A stretch of 9,014 nucleotides of DNA from Candidatus Competibacteraceae bacterium (GTDB taxonomy: Bacteria; Pseudomonadota; Gammaproteobacteria; Competibacterales; Competibacteraceae). The stretch is from positions 1 through 9,014 of the forward strand of contig SKOM01000221.1 of the NCBI GenBank assembly GCA_007120095.1, given 5' to 3'. Within the stretch, counting starts at the first letter, position 1. The number at the start of each line of letters is the position of its first letter. Position numbers and translations under genes: made by a program. The notes under the pieces were generated by a model. It worked only from the letters and a program-made list of their open reading frames with translations. It had not been told where the DNA came from and made no database searches. Positions 1-7,616 of this stretch are shown here, in pieces.

Positions 1-1160
1 CCGCTTTGCAAATGGGCTAAACACCCGATATTTGCGGTCACAATCGCTTGCGGGTTGCCGGCTTCCAAGGCTTGGAGTTTATTACCGCGCAATTGCTGGG
101 CAAGTTCCGGTTGCAAAATCGAATAAGTGCCCGCAGAGCCGCAGCATAAGTGACCATCGCGAACCGGGGTGAGGGTGAAACCCAAACGGCGCAAGACCTG
201 CTCAACCACGATATGACGGCGCAGGGCATGTTGCAGGGTGCACGGGGCATGGAAGGCCAGTTGACTGTCGGCTTGCAGGGCCAGGCGTTCCAGATCCTCA
301 TCGACTAAAATTTCGCCAATATCGCGGCTGAGTTCGCTGACGCGGGCCGCTTTCTCGGCATAGCGCGGATCGTCTTTTAAAAGATGCCCGTATTCCACCA
401 CCATTGCCCCGCAACCGCTGGCATTCATAACAATGGCTTCAGCACCGGCTTCAATATGCGGCCACCAGGCATCGATATTGCGGCGCATAAAGTCCAGCCC
501 CTCTTGATGGGCGTCCAGATGATAGCTGACCGCTCCACAACAACCGGCACGGGGTGCACGGATGATTTGTATGCCCATACGATCCAGCACTCGTGCGGTG
601 GCGGCGTTAATATCCGGGGCGATGGCCGGTTGCACACAGCCTTCGAGAATTAACATCTTGCGCGGATGAGTACGGTTAGGCCAGGCTCCGGCTTGTTGAT
701 AGGGCGGGACTTTTTGTTTCAATACTGCGGGTAACAGCGTCCGTACCGCTTGCCCCATACGCAGCAGCGGGGTGAAGCGGCGGCGGTGGGCGATAACCCG
801 GCGCAACATGCCGCGCATCAGGCGTTGATGCCAAGGTCGCGGGAGTTTTTCGGCCAACAGTCCGCGGCCAATATCGGCTAAACGGTGATAATTGACCCCC
901 GAAGGACAAGTAGTCTCACAGGCGCGACAGGTCAGACAGCGATCTAAATGCACTTGAGTGGTGCGACTGACCTCTTGACCTTCGAGCAATTGCTTAACCA
1001 GATAAATCCGTCCCCGCGGGCCATCCAGCTCATCACCCAGAAGCTGATACGTCGGGCAGGTGGCATTACAAAAACCGCAGTGCACGCAGTTGCGCAGAAT
1101 GGCATCCGCTTCGCGGCCTTCCGGGGTATCTTTAATAAAATCAGCAAGATTTGTCTGCAT
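1..1160 (-). CDS. glcF: Glycolate oxidase iron-sulfur subunit GlcF, partial (C-terminus beyond left edge)
   Basis: GlcF is the iron-sulfur subunit of the GlcDEF glycolate dehydrogenase and passes electrons from the flavin subunits towards the quinone pool at the inner membrane. I translated 386 residues from ATG at 1160; E. coli GlcF is about 407 residues, so only some 20 are missing. Two [4Fe-4S] ferredoxin motifs are visible: C25-x2-C28-x2-C31-x3-C35-P and C75-x2-C78-x2-C81-x3-C85-P. Two cysteine-rich CCG-type domains follow, with GCCGA near residue 206, ASGCG near 248, LCCGSAG near 338 and NIGC near 378. The frame is open throughout. The start lies 5 bases after the glcE stop, with only a weak ribosome site, so translation is probably coupled. 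Other CCG-domain proteins (LutA, GlpC) share the fold, but the order after glcD and glcE settles the name. Confidence 0.96.
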   Translation of the reverse strand, partial: MQTNLADFIKDTPEGREADAILRNCVHCGFCNATCPTYQLLGDELDGPRGRIYLVKQLLEGQEVSRTTQVHLDRCLTCRACETTCPSGVNYHRLADIGRGLLAEKLPRPWHQRLMRGMLRRVIAHRRRFTPLLRMGQAVRTLLPAVLKQKVPPYQQAGAWPNRTHPRKMLILEGCVQPAIAPDINAATARVLDRMGIQIIRAPRAGCCGAVSYHLDAHQEGLDFMRRNIDAWWPHIEAGAEAIVMNASGCGAMVVEYGHLLKDDPRYAEKAARVSELSRDIGEILVDEDLERLALQADSQLAFHAPCTLQHALRRHIVVEQVLRRLGFTLTPVRDGHLCCGSAGTYSILQPELAQQLRGNKLQALEAGNPQAIVTANIGCLAHLQS

Positions 1161-1165
1161 GATGA

Positions 1166-2242
1166 TTACCAGTCTGGATAAAAACGACCGGGATTGAAAA
1201 TACCCGCTGGGTCGAAACCGCTTTTCAGTCGTTGATGTAAGGCCAACAGGGGTGGATCCAGCGGCTGGAACACCGTGCTGCTGCGGTCGCCCCCGCGAAA
1301 CACACTCGCATGTCCGCCCGCGGCTTTGGCCGCATCGAAAATCGTGTAGGGATCCGCCGTGCTGCGCAACCAGCGTTGCGCACCGCCCCAGTCAAGCAAC
1401 CACTCACCAGGCAAGTTCAGCGGCGCGGTGGCGGGTGGTAGCGATAAACGCCATAGCGGCGCATCACCAGCAAAAAATTCTAACCGCTGTTCGCGTAAAT
1501 CCTCCCAGAATGTTTGGGCTTCGGTAGCGTCTAAGGTGTCGCCACCGATGGCGTCAGCGGCGGCCGCCACACCACTGGCGCTGCCTGACAGGCGAATGTA
1601 TAACCGCTCGCCGTCACAGACCGCGCCGCTTAGCGGGTAAGGGTAGCGCGCCCACTGGGCGATACGCTCGATAGCTGTGGTCTCAGCGGCGTTATGCACT
1701 AAAGTGCGATGTACCGCCGGGCGTGGCAATAGCCGCAGTGAGATTTCTAAAATTATCCCCAGGGTGCCGAGGCTTCCGGCCATAAGCCGGGAGATATCAT
1801 AACCGGCGACATTTTTAATCACCTGGCCGCCAAAGCGCAAAATCTCGCCTTTGCCATTGATCATTTTGACTCCGAGGATGAAATCGCGCACCGAGCCGGT
1901 GTAAGGCCGACTCGGCCCGGCCAGACCGCAGGCGACGGTGCCCCCCACGGTGGCGCCGGGGCCAAAGCGCGGCGGTTCAAAGCCGAGATACTGTCCGCCT
2001 TCGGCCAGTGAGGCATCGAGGATTTCTAACGGCGTACCGGCGGCTGCGGTCACCACCAGTTCCGTCGGTTCGTAACTGACAATGCCTTGGTAAGCGGTCA
2101 TATCCAAGGCTTGCAGCGCATCGCCCGTGTGGCGACCGTAAAACGCTTTGCTGCCGCTGCCTTGGATGGCGACAGGGGTGTTTGTGGCGGCGGCGGCACT
2201 GACCTGTTCGGCCAGAGCCAGGGCTTGAGAGTCCAAACTCAT
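1166..2242 (-). CDS. glcE: Glycolate oxidase FAD-binding subunit GlcE
   Basis: This is the second flavoprotein-like subunit of glycolate dehydrogenase, 358 residues (E. coli about 350). It carries an FAD-binding type 4 (PCMH) fold: a short N-terminal half (AIQGSGSK near 25-32), the core GATVGGTVACGLAGP at 96-110, VIKNVAGYD at 141-149 and GSLGTLGII at 157-165. The C-terminus ends with a family-like tail (FDPAGIFNPGRFY). The open frame extends upstream to 2311, but that part lies inside the 3' end of glcD. The ATG at 2242, one base after the glcD TGA (TGA-T-ATG), gives the expected N-terminus. That spacing points to translational coupling with glcD. GlcE is shorter than GlcD and lacks its C-terminal FAD-oxidase domain, as usual for this subunit. 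Confidence 0.95.
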   Translation of the reverse strand: MSLDSQALALAEQVSAAAATNTPVAIQGSGSKAFYGRHTGDALQALDMTAYQGIVSYEPTELVVTAAAGTPLEILDASLAEGGQYLGFEPPRFGPGATVGGTVACGLAGPSRPYTGSVRDFILGVKMINGKGEILRFGGQVIKNVAGYDISRLMAGSLGTLGIILEISLRLLPRPAVHRTLVHNAAETTAIERIAQWARYPYPLSGAVCDGERLYIRLSGSASGVAAAADAIGGDTLDATEAQTFWEDLREQRLEFFAGDAPLWRLSLPPATAPLNLPGEWLLDWGGAQRWLRSTADPYTIFDAAKAAGGHASVFRGGDRSSTVFQPLDPPLLALHQRLKSGFDPAGIFNPGRFYPDW

Positions 2243-2243
2243 A

Positions 2244-3746
2244 TCAAAACCGCTCCAGTTCAGGGAAAGGCAGTTGCCCACCGTGGACATGCATGGCACC
2301 AAACTCGGCACAGCGCGCCAGGGTGGGAATCGCCTTGCCCGGATTCAATAAACCGTATTCGTCAAATGCGGCCTTGAGCGCATGGAATTGTTCTAATTCC
2401 GGGGTATTGAACTGCACACACATTTGATTGATTTTTTCCACCCCTACACCATGTTCGCCGGTAATCGTGCCACCGACCTGAATACACAGCTCCAAAATCG
2501 CCCCACCTAGAGCTTCAGCCTGTTCGAGCTGGCCAGGCTGGTTGGCATCGTACATAATCAAGGGGTGCAGATTGCCATCGCCGGCATGGAACACATTGAC
2601 CACCCCCAGTCCGTATTGTCGGGATAACTCCTGAATCTGATTCAGCACTTTGCCGAGTTCGCGGCGTGGGATGGTACCGTCCATACAGTAATAGTCCGGT
2701 GAGATCCGGCCCACGGCGGGAAAAGCCGCTTTACGCCCGGCCCAAAACAAGGCGCGTTCCTGATCATCGCGCGAAGTGCGGATTTCGGTGGCTCCGGCCT
2801 GTTCCAACACCGTACGCACTTGGGCAACTTGCTCGGCGACCTCAGCCGCCGTGCCATCTAATTCGCACAGCAGAATGGCCTCGGCTTCGACCGGATAGCC
2901 CGCATGCACAAAATCCTCGGCGGCGCGAATGATGCCGTTGTCCATCATTTCCAAACCGCCGGGAATAATACCGCTGGCAATAATATCGGCCACCGCCTGG
3001 CCACCCTGATCCACCCGATCAAAAGCGGCCATGACGACTTGCGCTACAACGGGTTTGGGCAGCAGCTTAACCGTGATGTCAACAATCACGCCCAGCATGC
3101 CTTCGGAACCGTTCAGCAGTGCCAGCAAATCGTAACCGGGGCCGTCGAGTCCGCCACTGCCGAGGGTGAGTTGCTCGCCTTCCATGGTCAGCATATCGAC
3201 GCTGATAATATTATGTACCGTCAGACCGTATTTCAAACAATGCACGCCCCCGGCGTTTTCCGCCACATTGCCGCCGATGGAGCAGGCAATCTGTGAGCTG
3301 GGGTCGGGAGCGTAATACAGGCCATAGGGCGCTACGGCTTCAGAAATGGCCAGATTGCGGACTCCCGGCTGGACACGGGCGCAGCGGTTCTCTGGATCGA
3401 CGGCAATAATTTTATTGAATTTAGACAAGGAGAGCAGCACCCCCTCAGCATGGGGCAGCGAGCCGCCTGAGAGGCTGGTGCCTGCGCCACGAGCCACCAC
3501 GGGTACACGCAGCTTATGGCAGACCCGCAAGACATGTTGGATCTGTTCGATGCTGTCGGGCAGTACCACCGCACGTGGAATCTGCCGATAGGCCGACAGG
3601 CCATCGCATTCATAAGGGCGCAGTTGTTCGGCTTCGGTCAGGATATAACTGGCGGGCAGGCCGCGTTGCAGAGCGTCGCGCAGTTCGGTGAGGCTGACGC
3701 CTGGCGGCGCATCAGCGACAGCAGCATGATCAGTATCGAGTGCCAT
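2244..3746 (-). CDS. glcD: Glycolate oxidase catalytic FAD subunit GlcD
   Basis: GlcD is the catalytic flavin subunit that oxidises glycolate (and often D-lactate) to glyoxylate. It has 500 residues against 499 in E. coli. The N-terminal FAD-binding type 4 domain shows RGAGTSLSGG at 86-95 and SIGGNVAENAGG at 156-167. The C-terminal FAD-oxidase domain shows HAGDGNLHP at 387-395 and GEHGVGVEK at 430-438, with LNPGKAIPT at 467-475. The tail (FGxMHVHxGxLPFPELERF) is typical of GlcD rather than of D-lactate dehydrogenases. The ATG at 3746 has an AGGAC-like ribosome site about ten bases upstream. The gene lies 39 bases after the IclR-type gene with no convincing promoter between, so co-transcription is likely. 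In autotrophs the enzyme serves 2-phosphoglycolate salvage; in heterotrophs it serves growth on glycolate. The window does not decide which. Confidence 0.97.
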   Translation of the reverse strand: MALDTDHAAVADAPPGVSLTELRDALQRGLPASYILTEAEQLRPYECDGLSAYRQIPRAVVLPDSIEQIQHVLRVCHKLRVPVVARGAGTSLSGGSLPHAEGVLLSLSKFNKIIAVDPENRCARVQPGVRNLAISEAVAPYGLYYAPDPSSQIACSIGGNVAENAGGVHCLKYGLTVHNIISVDMLTMEGEQLTLGSGGLDGPGYDLLALLNGSEGMLGVIVDITVKLLPKPVVAQVVMAAFDRVDQGGQAVADIIASGIIPGGLEMMDNGIIRAAEDFVHAGYPVEAEAILLCELDGTAAEVAEQVAQVRTVLEQAGATEIRTSRDDQERALFWAGRKAAFPAVGRISPDYYCMDGTIPRRELGKVLNQIQELSRQYGLGVVNVFHAGDGNLHPLIMYDANQPGQLEQAEALGGAILELCIQVGGTITGEHGVGVEKINQMCVQFNTPELEQFHALKAAFDEYGLLNPGKAIPTLARCAEFGAMHVHGGQLPFPELERF

Positions 3747-3785
3747 ATCGGTTGTCCTGTCAGGGTTCGTCGTAGCTGAGACTGT

Positions 3786-4550
3786 TCAGCTCAGTGAGAG
3801 TTTGGGTGGCATATAACCAAGTCGAGCCGACAAGGTATCACCGGCTTGTTTCACAATGGCAATCCAATCGGCATTGCGTCGTTCTATGGGTACCGATACC
3901 GAGATACCTGCGATCATGCGACCCGTGCTGTCCCGCACAGGGATGCCGATACAGCCCACCCCAAGTTCGGCCTCTTGATCATCCAAAGCGTAACCTTGTT
4001 GCAGAGCCTTTTTAACCGCACGCCAGAGTGCGGCCGATTCTTTGATTGAGTGTGGGGTGCGTGGCGGCAGACCGGTACGCTCGGCATAATCCAAACAGGC
4101 TTCAGCGCCCATCTCGGCTAGAAACAGTTTGCCCACAGCGGTGACGTGCAGCGGCATATGCCCGCCAAGGGTTTGTTCCACCCGCATCATTCGGCTGGGA
4201 GTGTAACGTTCCAAGTAAACCACTTCGTCAGACTCACGCACAATGAGATTCACCGTTTCATTAATTTCATCGCGCAGCCATTCCAGAATGGGGTGGGCTT
4301 CACGCCGTAGGTCCAAGCGCCCTTGTACCCGGCTGCCCAGTTGTAACAGTTTCACACCGAGTTGGTATTGGCCGGTTAGCGTGCGTTCGATGAGCCCGTG
4401 TTCGCACAGCGAAGTTAAGATCCGAAATGCGGTAGAGGGGTGTAACCGGGTAATTTTGGAAAGGTCTTTAAGTGTGACAGAACCGGGGTGCCCGGCGATG
4501 GCATCGAGTAAGGCCACCATACGATCAATAACTTGAATAGAACTCTGCAT
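3786..4550 (-). CDS. IclR-family transcriptional regulator, putative regulator of glcDEF
   Basis: A 254-residue IclR-type regulator. Residues 1-70 form a winged helix-turn-helix (SVTLKDLSKITRL, then HPSTAFRILTSL as recognition helix, then the wing GLIERT-TGQYQLG). Residues about 80-245 form the IclR effector domain, with VGKLFLAEM near 139, DDQEAELGVGCIGIPV near 190-205 and AGISVSVP near 214-221. Length is normal for the family. The ATG at 4550 is preferred; an in-frame TTG at 4562 would add four residues, and neither has a clear ribosome site. Family members often sense small organic acids such as glyoxylate, aromatic acids or acetate. Being directly upstream of and co-oriented with glcDEF suggests it responds to glycolate or glyoxylate, but that is inference. 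E. coli controls glc with the unrelated GntR-type GlcC. Confidence 0.93.
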   Translation of the reverse strand: MQSSIQVIDRMVALLDAIAGHPGSVTLKDLSKITRLHPSTAFRILTSLCEHGLIERTLTGQYQLGVKLLQLGSRVQGRLDLRREAHPILEWLRDEINETVNLIVRESDEVVYLERYTPSRMMRVEQTLGGHMPLHVTAVGKLFLAEMGAEACLDYAERTGLPPRTPHSIKESAALWRAVKKALQQGYALDDQEAELGVGCIGIPVRDSTGRMIAGISVSVPIERRNADWIAIVKQAGDTLSARLGYMPPKLSLS

Positions 4551-4570
4551 AGGATTTTTCAAACACGCCG

Positions 4571-4598
4571 ATGTGAATACCCCTCACATTGGGGTATT
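4571..4598. promoter_or_regulatory. Two overlapping inverted repeats upstream of the IclR-type gene (candidate operator)
   Basis: Two perfect dyads share bases. ATGTGA at 4571-4576 mirrors TCACAT at 4584-4589 with a 7-base spacer. AATACCCC at 4576-4583 mirrors GGGGTATT at 4591-4598 with a 7-base spacer. They begin 21 bases upstream of the regulator's ATG and include the ubiI stop codon (4584-4586). The position fits an operator, possibly autoregulatory; alternatively the 8-bp stem acts in the mRNA between ubiI and the regulator. No T-run follows on either strand, so it is not a standard terminator. Function is inferred from position only. Confidence 0.4.
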
Positions 4599-5807
4599 TC
4601 GGGATAGGGTGGGGCGAGCCAATTCCGGCAAATCACCGTTAAGCCCCATGGCCTGGCGCGCCAGTAATCGCTTAACCGGAGTGAACCGGTCGGTCAGACT
4701 CAAACCTGTGGCACGCAACCAGGCTAATGGCGGTAAAGTGTTGCCAAACAGACGTTCAATGCTGTCCATCGCTTGCAACATTAAGCGGTTTTCACCGCGC
4801 CGCCAGCGTTCGTAGCGGCGCAGTGTGGTGAGTGCCGCCAGCGGGCGGCGACGCTGGGCGGCCTGCCCTAAGACTTGAGCCAGTGCCGCGACATCGAGTA
4901 AACCGAGATTAACCCCCTGACCCGCCAGTGGATGTACAATATGGGCTGCATCGCCGACCAAGGCCATACCGGGTTGTACATAGCGCCGGGCGTACTGCAT
5001 GCGCAACGGGAAAGTCCCCCGAGGGCCGGTAACCGTGACTTCGCCGAGACGCCCGGCAAAGGCATCGGTGAGTTGTTGCCCCAGCGTGGCATCGTCTAGC
5101 TCAGCGAGCACACGGGCTTCTTCGCTGTGATGTGACCAAACGATGGCACATTGTCCATCAGCCAGTGGCAAAAAAGCCAATGGCCCACTGGGCAAAAAGC
5201 GTTGCCAGGCGGTGTCGGCATGGGGGTGTTCCGTACGCACTGTGGTCACTAGCGCCTGCTGATCATAATCGCGTCCTGCGGTGGTGATGCCTGCCAGTTG
5301 CCGGACTCTGGAACCGCCGCCATCAGCCCCGACGATCAGTTGAGCACGCAGTCGCTCACCGTCTTCCAGGTCGACGCGCAGGGTACCATCGCTGGCCTGG
5401 CTGAACGTATCCAGCCGCGCCGGACAGAGCAAGGTAATATTGACTTGCGTGCTGGCCCGTTGCCACAGCGCATAATGAACCGCCTTGTTTTCAGCAATCC
5501 AGCCCAGTTGAGCATGGCCGAGTTCGGCACTGTCGAAATGGATGGCTCCCTCGCCGTCCCAAACCCGCATGTCGCTGTAGGGGTGACAGCGCTGAGTCGG
5601 GATATTGGCCCAAACGCCCAGTGCATCAAGCATATAATGCGAGGCCATCGATAAAGCTGAAACCCGCAAATCGATCTGCTCGCCGGGTGGTTCCGGGATT
5701 CGCGGTTCGAGTAGGGCGGTACTCAGACCTTTGCGGGCGAGTGCACAGGCCAGAGCGGTGCCGACCATGCCGCCGCCGACAATGATGACATCAAAGTGTT
5801 TGTTCAC
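4584..5807 (-). CDS. ubiI: Ubiquinone-biosynthesis flavin monooxygenase, UbiI (VisC) type
   Basis: A 407-residue FAD-dependent aromatic hydroxylase of the UbiH/UbiI/UbiF family. UbiI adds the C5 hydroxyl of the ubiquinone ring at the membrane-associated Ubi complex. The dinucleotide-binding motif is at 10-16 (VGGGMVG), the DG motif at 160-169 (GADGGGSRVR), and the FAD ribityl-binding GD motif GDAAHIVHPLAGQGVN starts at 285. The long open frame reaches 6089, but only the stretch from GTG at 5807 gives a normal family N-terminus. That GTG overlaps the ubiH stop as GTGA, and a GAGGAG ribosome site (5823-5818) lies ten bases upstream inside ubiH. The assignment as UbiI rather than the related UbiF or UbiM rests on position after ubiH and on the GDAAH motif. 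Confidence 0.9.
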   Translation of the reverse strand: MNKHFDVIIVGGGMVGTALACALARKGLSTALLEPRIPEPPGEQIDLRVSALSMASHYMLDALGVWANIPTQRCHPYSDMRVWDGEGAIHFDSAELGHAQLGWIAENKAVHYALWQRASTQVNITLLCPARLDTFSQASDGTLRVDLEDGERLRAQLIVGADGGGSRVRQLAGITTAGRDYDQQALVTTVRTEHPHADTAWQRFLPSGPLAFLPLADGQCAIVWSHHSEEARVLAELDDATLGQQLTDAFAGRLGEVTVTGPRGTFPLRMQYARRYVQPGMALVGDAAHIVHPLAGQGVNLGLLDVAALAQVLGQAAQRRRPLAALTTLRRYERWRRGENRLMLQAMDSIERLFGNTLPPLAWLRATGLSLTDRFTPVKRLLARQAMGLNGDLPELARPTLSRNTPM

Positions 5808-7030
5808 AGCGCATCTGCTCCTCTGGGCTGTGGTAGCGTTAACCCACGTGCTAACCGGGATTGGCGGCCATGCAGGCCCATCATTTGCTGAGCCAGTAAG
5901 CGTTTGCCCTTCGGCAAAATGTCCAGCAGGGTCAATCCCAGGGATCGCGCTATCGGCACCGGGGGCAAGGGTGAGCCGAACAGTCGGATCAGACCGTCGG
6001 TAAAGGCAATACTGGTGTGCTGATCCCGATCCCGTTCGCGAGCATAACGCTGTAGCGTCTTTGCGGCACCCATATTTTCTCCGGCGCACTGGGCTGCTGC
6101 GATGTATTCAGCCAGTACCGCCGCATCACGTAAACCCAGATTAAACCCCTGACCGGCCACAGGATGCAGGGTATGGACAGCATTGCCAATCAGTACGGTG
6201 CGTTGCCGGGTTTGCTGGCGGGCTTTAAGCAGGTGCAAAGGGTAACTCAGCCGCGGACCAAAGGTTAAATTGCCGGGTAAATAGTCATTGAAGGCCGCGC
6301 TGACATAGGCCGCAAATGCTGCGTCATCCAGTGCCAGCAGTGACTCCAGACGATACTGCCTGACCGTGTGCACCAGTGTGGCGCGCTGTTGCGTCATGGG
6401 CAGCAGAGCGAATACCCCCTCGGCGGTGAAACGTTCGTAAGCGATATGCCGGTGGGGTTGGGGTAGATTAACATCCGCCAGTAGCGCGAACTGTCGGTAG
6501 TCGTGCCGGGACACGGGGATGTTGAGTTGTTCACGAATTGAGGAACGCCCTCCATCGGCGGCCACTAGAAGCCGGGTACTGAAGTGTCGGGTGCGGCCGG
6601 ACTCATGTATCGTCACCTGTACGGCGTCCGGATGCAGGCTGATGTGCTCAATGGTCGCGGGTCGCAGCAGATCAAGATCAGGACTGTGATTTAACGGTTG
6701 CCACAACGTTTCGTTCAGGTCTTGAGCCGCGACGACATACCCGAGAGCGGGTACGCCGAGTTCATGATGGTGTAATTGGACCTGGCCAAAACTGCCTTGC
6801 TGGGAGATATGTACGGTCTGGATGGGGCAGGCCGCACCGCCAGACCAGACACCTAACGTATCGAGTATGCAGCGGCTGCCGTAAGCAATCGCTAAACGGC
6901 GTGGATCCGGAGCGGTGCTAGACGCGCGGGCTTCAACAATCGCCATGTGCAGACCCCGCCCGCGTAATGCACAGGCGAGACTGGCTCCGACCAGACCGCC
7001 ACCGGCGATTAAAATATCGTAATCAGACAT
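5804..7030 (-). CDS. ubiH: 2-octaprenyl-6-methoxyphenol hydroxylase UbiH
   Basis: A 408-residue FAD-dependent monooxygenase, paralogous to the next gene, which hydroxylates C1 of 2-polyprenyl-6-methoxyphenol (the position is C4 in other numbering) in aerobic ubiquinone synthesis. The Rossmann motif is at 8-15 (IAGGGLVG), the DG motif at 158-166 (AADGGRSSI), and the third motif reads IGNAVHTLHPVAGQGFNLGLRD from 281. Asn-283 in place of the usual Asp matches E. coli UbiH (GNAAQTLHP) as I recall it and separates UbiH from UbiI. The C-terminal KRLLAQQMMGL resembles the end of UbiI. It starts 15 bases after ygfB with no strong ribosome site and overlaps ubiI by four bases. In E. coli pepP lies between ygfB and ubiH; it is absent here. 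Confidence 0.94.
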   Translation of the reverse strand: MSDYDILIAGGGLVGASLACALRGRGLHMAIVEARASSTAPDPRRLAIAYGSRCILDTLGVWSGGAACPIQTVHISQQGSFGQVQLHHHELGVPALGYVVAAQDLNETLWQPLNHSPDLDLLRPATIEHISLHPDAVQVTIHESGRTRHFSTRLLVAADGGRSSIREQLNIPVSRHDYRQFALLADVNLPQPHRHIAYERFTAEGVFALLPMTQQRATLVHTVRQYRLESLLALDDAAFAAYVSAAFNDYLPGNLTFGPRLSYPLHLLKARQQTRQRTVLIGNAVHTLHPVAGQGFNLGLRDAAVLAEYIAAAQCAGENMGAAKTLQRYARERDRDQHTSIAFTDGLIRLFGSPLPPVPIARSLGLTLLDILPKGKRLLAQQMMGLHGRQSRLARGLTLPQPRGADAL

Positions 7031-7045
7031 AGGCGTATCGGTTAT

Positions 7046-7576
7046 TCAGTGTAAGCGGTGACTGTCACGCAGTCGTTGACTTTGGTGAACCAGCAATACA
7101 CCAACACGCACATATTCAACAATTTCACTGTAAGCCTCCTCATTATCTTCATCGTCCGTGGCATGGTCAAAGCCCACACGAGCAATTTGGCTGACATCGT
7201 TAAGAAATTCATCCACCTCGTCGCCGAGTTCGTCCACTGAACTGAGACCCGCCAGGCCCAAGCCGGCAAGAAAACCCTGACACCAGGTACCGAGTGCCAT
7301 AGCCCGTTCGGACAGTGGCTGTTGATCGAGCGGCAGCAGCAGATGTAGATCGAACGCCTCGCTGTGCAACTGCTCAAGAGTGACGGTAAACAGGCGGCGT
7401 AGTTCGCTCAGTGTGTCGGGTTCATGGGGTGTCTCGCGGCTTGCCGCCGCCAACCAGTTTTCGGTGGTTAAGCTTGGGTTGGCGCATAACATACCGCATA
7501 ATAAACCGTGACATTCGGCGGGTTCGATTGGGTCGGCCAGCAATCGGGCTAATGGTTGATAGTCGGGCAGGGACAT
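7046..7576 (-). CDS. ygfB: YgfB-type UPF0149 family protein
   Basis: A 176-residue, largely helical, acidic protein of the UPF0149 (YecA/YgfB) family. Family signatures are AECHGLLCGMLCA near 19-31, ALGTWCQGFLAGLGLAGL near 94-111, a DEFLNDVSQIARVGF segment near 125, and the C-terminal EIVEYVRVGVLLVHQ. It has no C-terminal SEC-C zinc-binding motif, which separates it from YecA. The biochemical role is not settled; in Pseudomonas aeruginosa YgfB is known to influence expression of a peptidoglycan amidase gene and beta-lactam susceptibility, which may not carry over. It is the first gene of the minus-strand run. The ATG at 7576 has a GTGAG-like ribosome site just upstream. Confidence 0.93.
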   Translation of the reverse strand: MSLPDYQPLARLLADPIEPAECHGLLCGMLCANPSLTTENWLAAASRETPHEPDTLSELRRLFTVTLEQLHSEAFDLHLLLPLDQQPLSERAMALGTWCQGFLAGLGLAGLSSVDELGDEVDEFLNDVSQIARVGFDHATDDEDNEEAYSEIVEYVRVGVLLVHQSQRLRDSHRLH

Positions 7577-7607
7577 GGCTCACATGTGCTTAGAATTTCA
7601 AAAGTGA

Positions 7608-7616
7608 ATGATACCA
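7608..7616 (-). promoter_or_regulatory. Candidate extended -10 promoter for ygfB
   Basis: On the minus strand this reads TGG-TATCAT: a TGn extension followed by a -10 box matching TATAAT at five of six bases. Transcription would start near 7601, giving a leader of about 25 bases before ygfB. I see no -35 box at the right spacing, which an extended -10 promoter can tolerate. It overlaps one arm of the nearby dyad. A weaker alternative on the same strand is TATATG at 7661-7656 with GTTACC 17 bases upstream. Confidence 0.4.

Noticed and set aside
2243..2311. Longer GlcE with 23 extra N-terminal residues
   Set aside because: The extension lies inside glcD coding sequence; the ATG right after the glcD stop gives a normal N-terminus.
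2904..3296. 130-residue open frame on the plus strand
   Set aside because: It is fully antisense to glcD, has no family resemblance and no promoter or ribosome site; a shadow frame.
3774..3791. AGCTGA-N6-TCAGCT inverted repeat at the end of the IclR-type gene
   Set aside because: Only a 6-bp stem, overlapping the stop codon, without a T-run; it could easily occur by chance.
4572..4588. CRP-binding site (TGTGA...TCACA)
   Set aside because: The spacer is 7 bases, not the 6 required by the CRP consensus; kept only as part of a generic dyad.
4576..4598. The 8-bp stem as a rho-independent terminator after ubiI
   Set aside because: The stem is flanked by no T-run on either strand, and the ubiI stop codon falls inside the loop.
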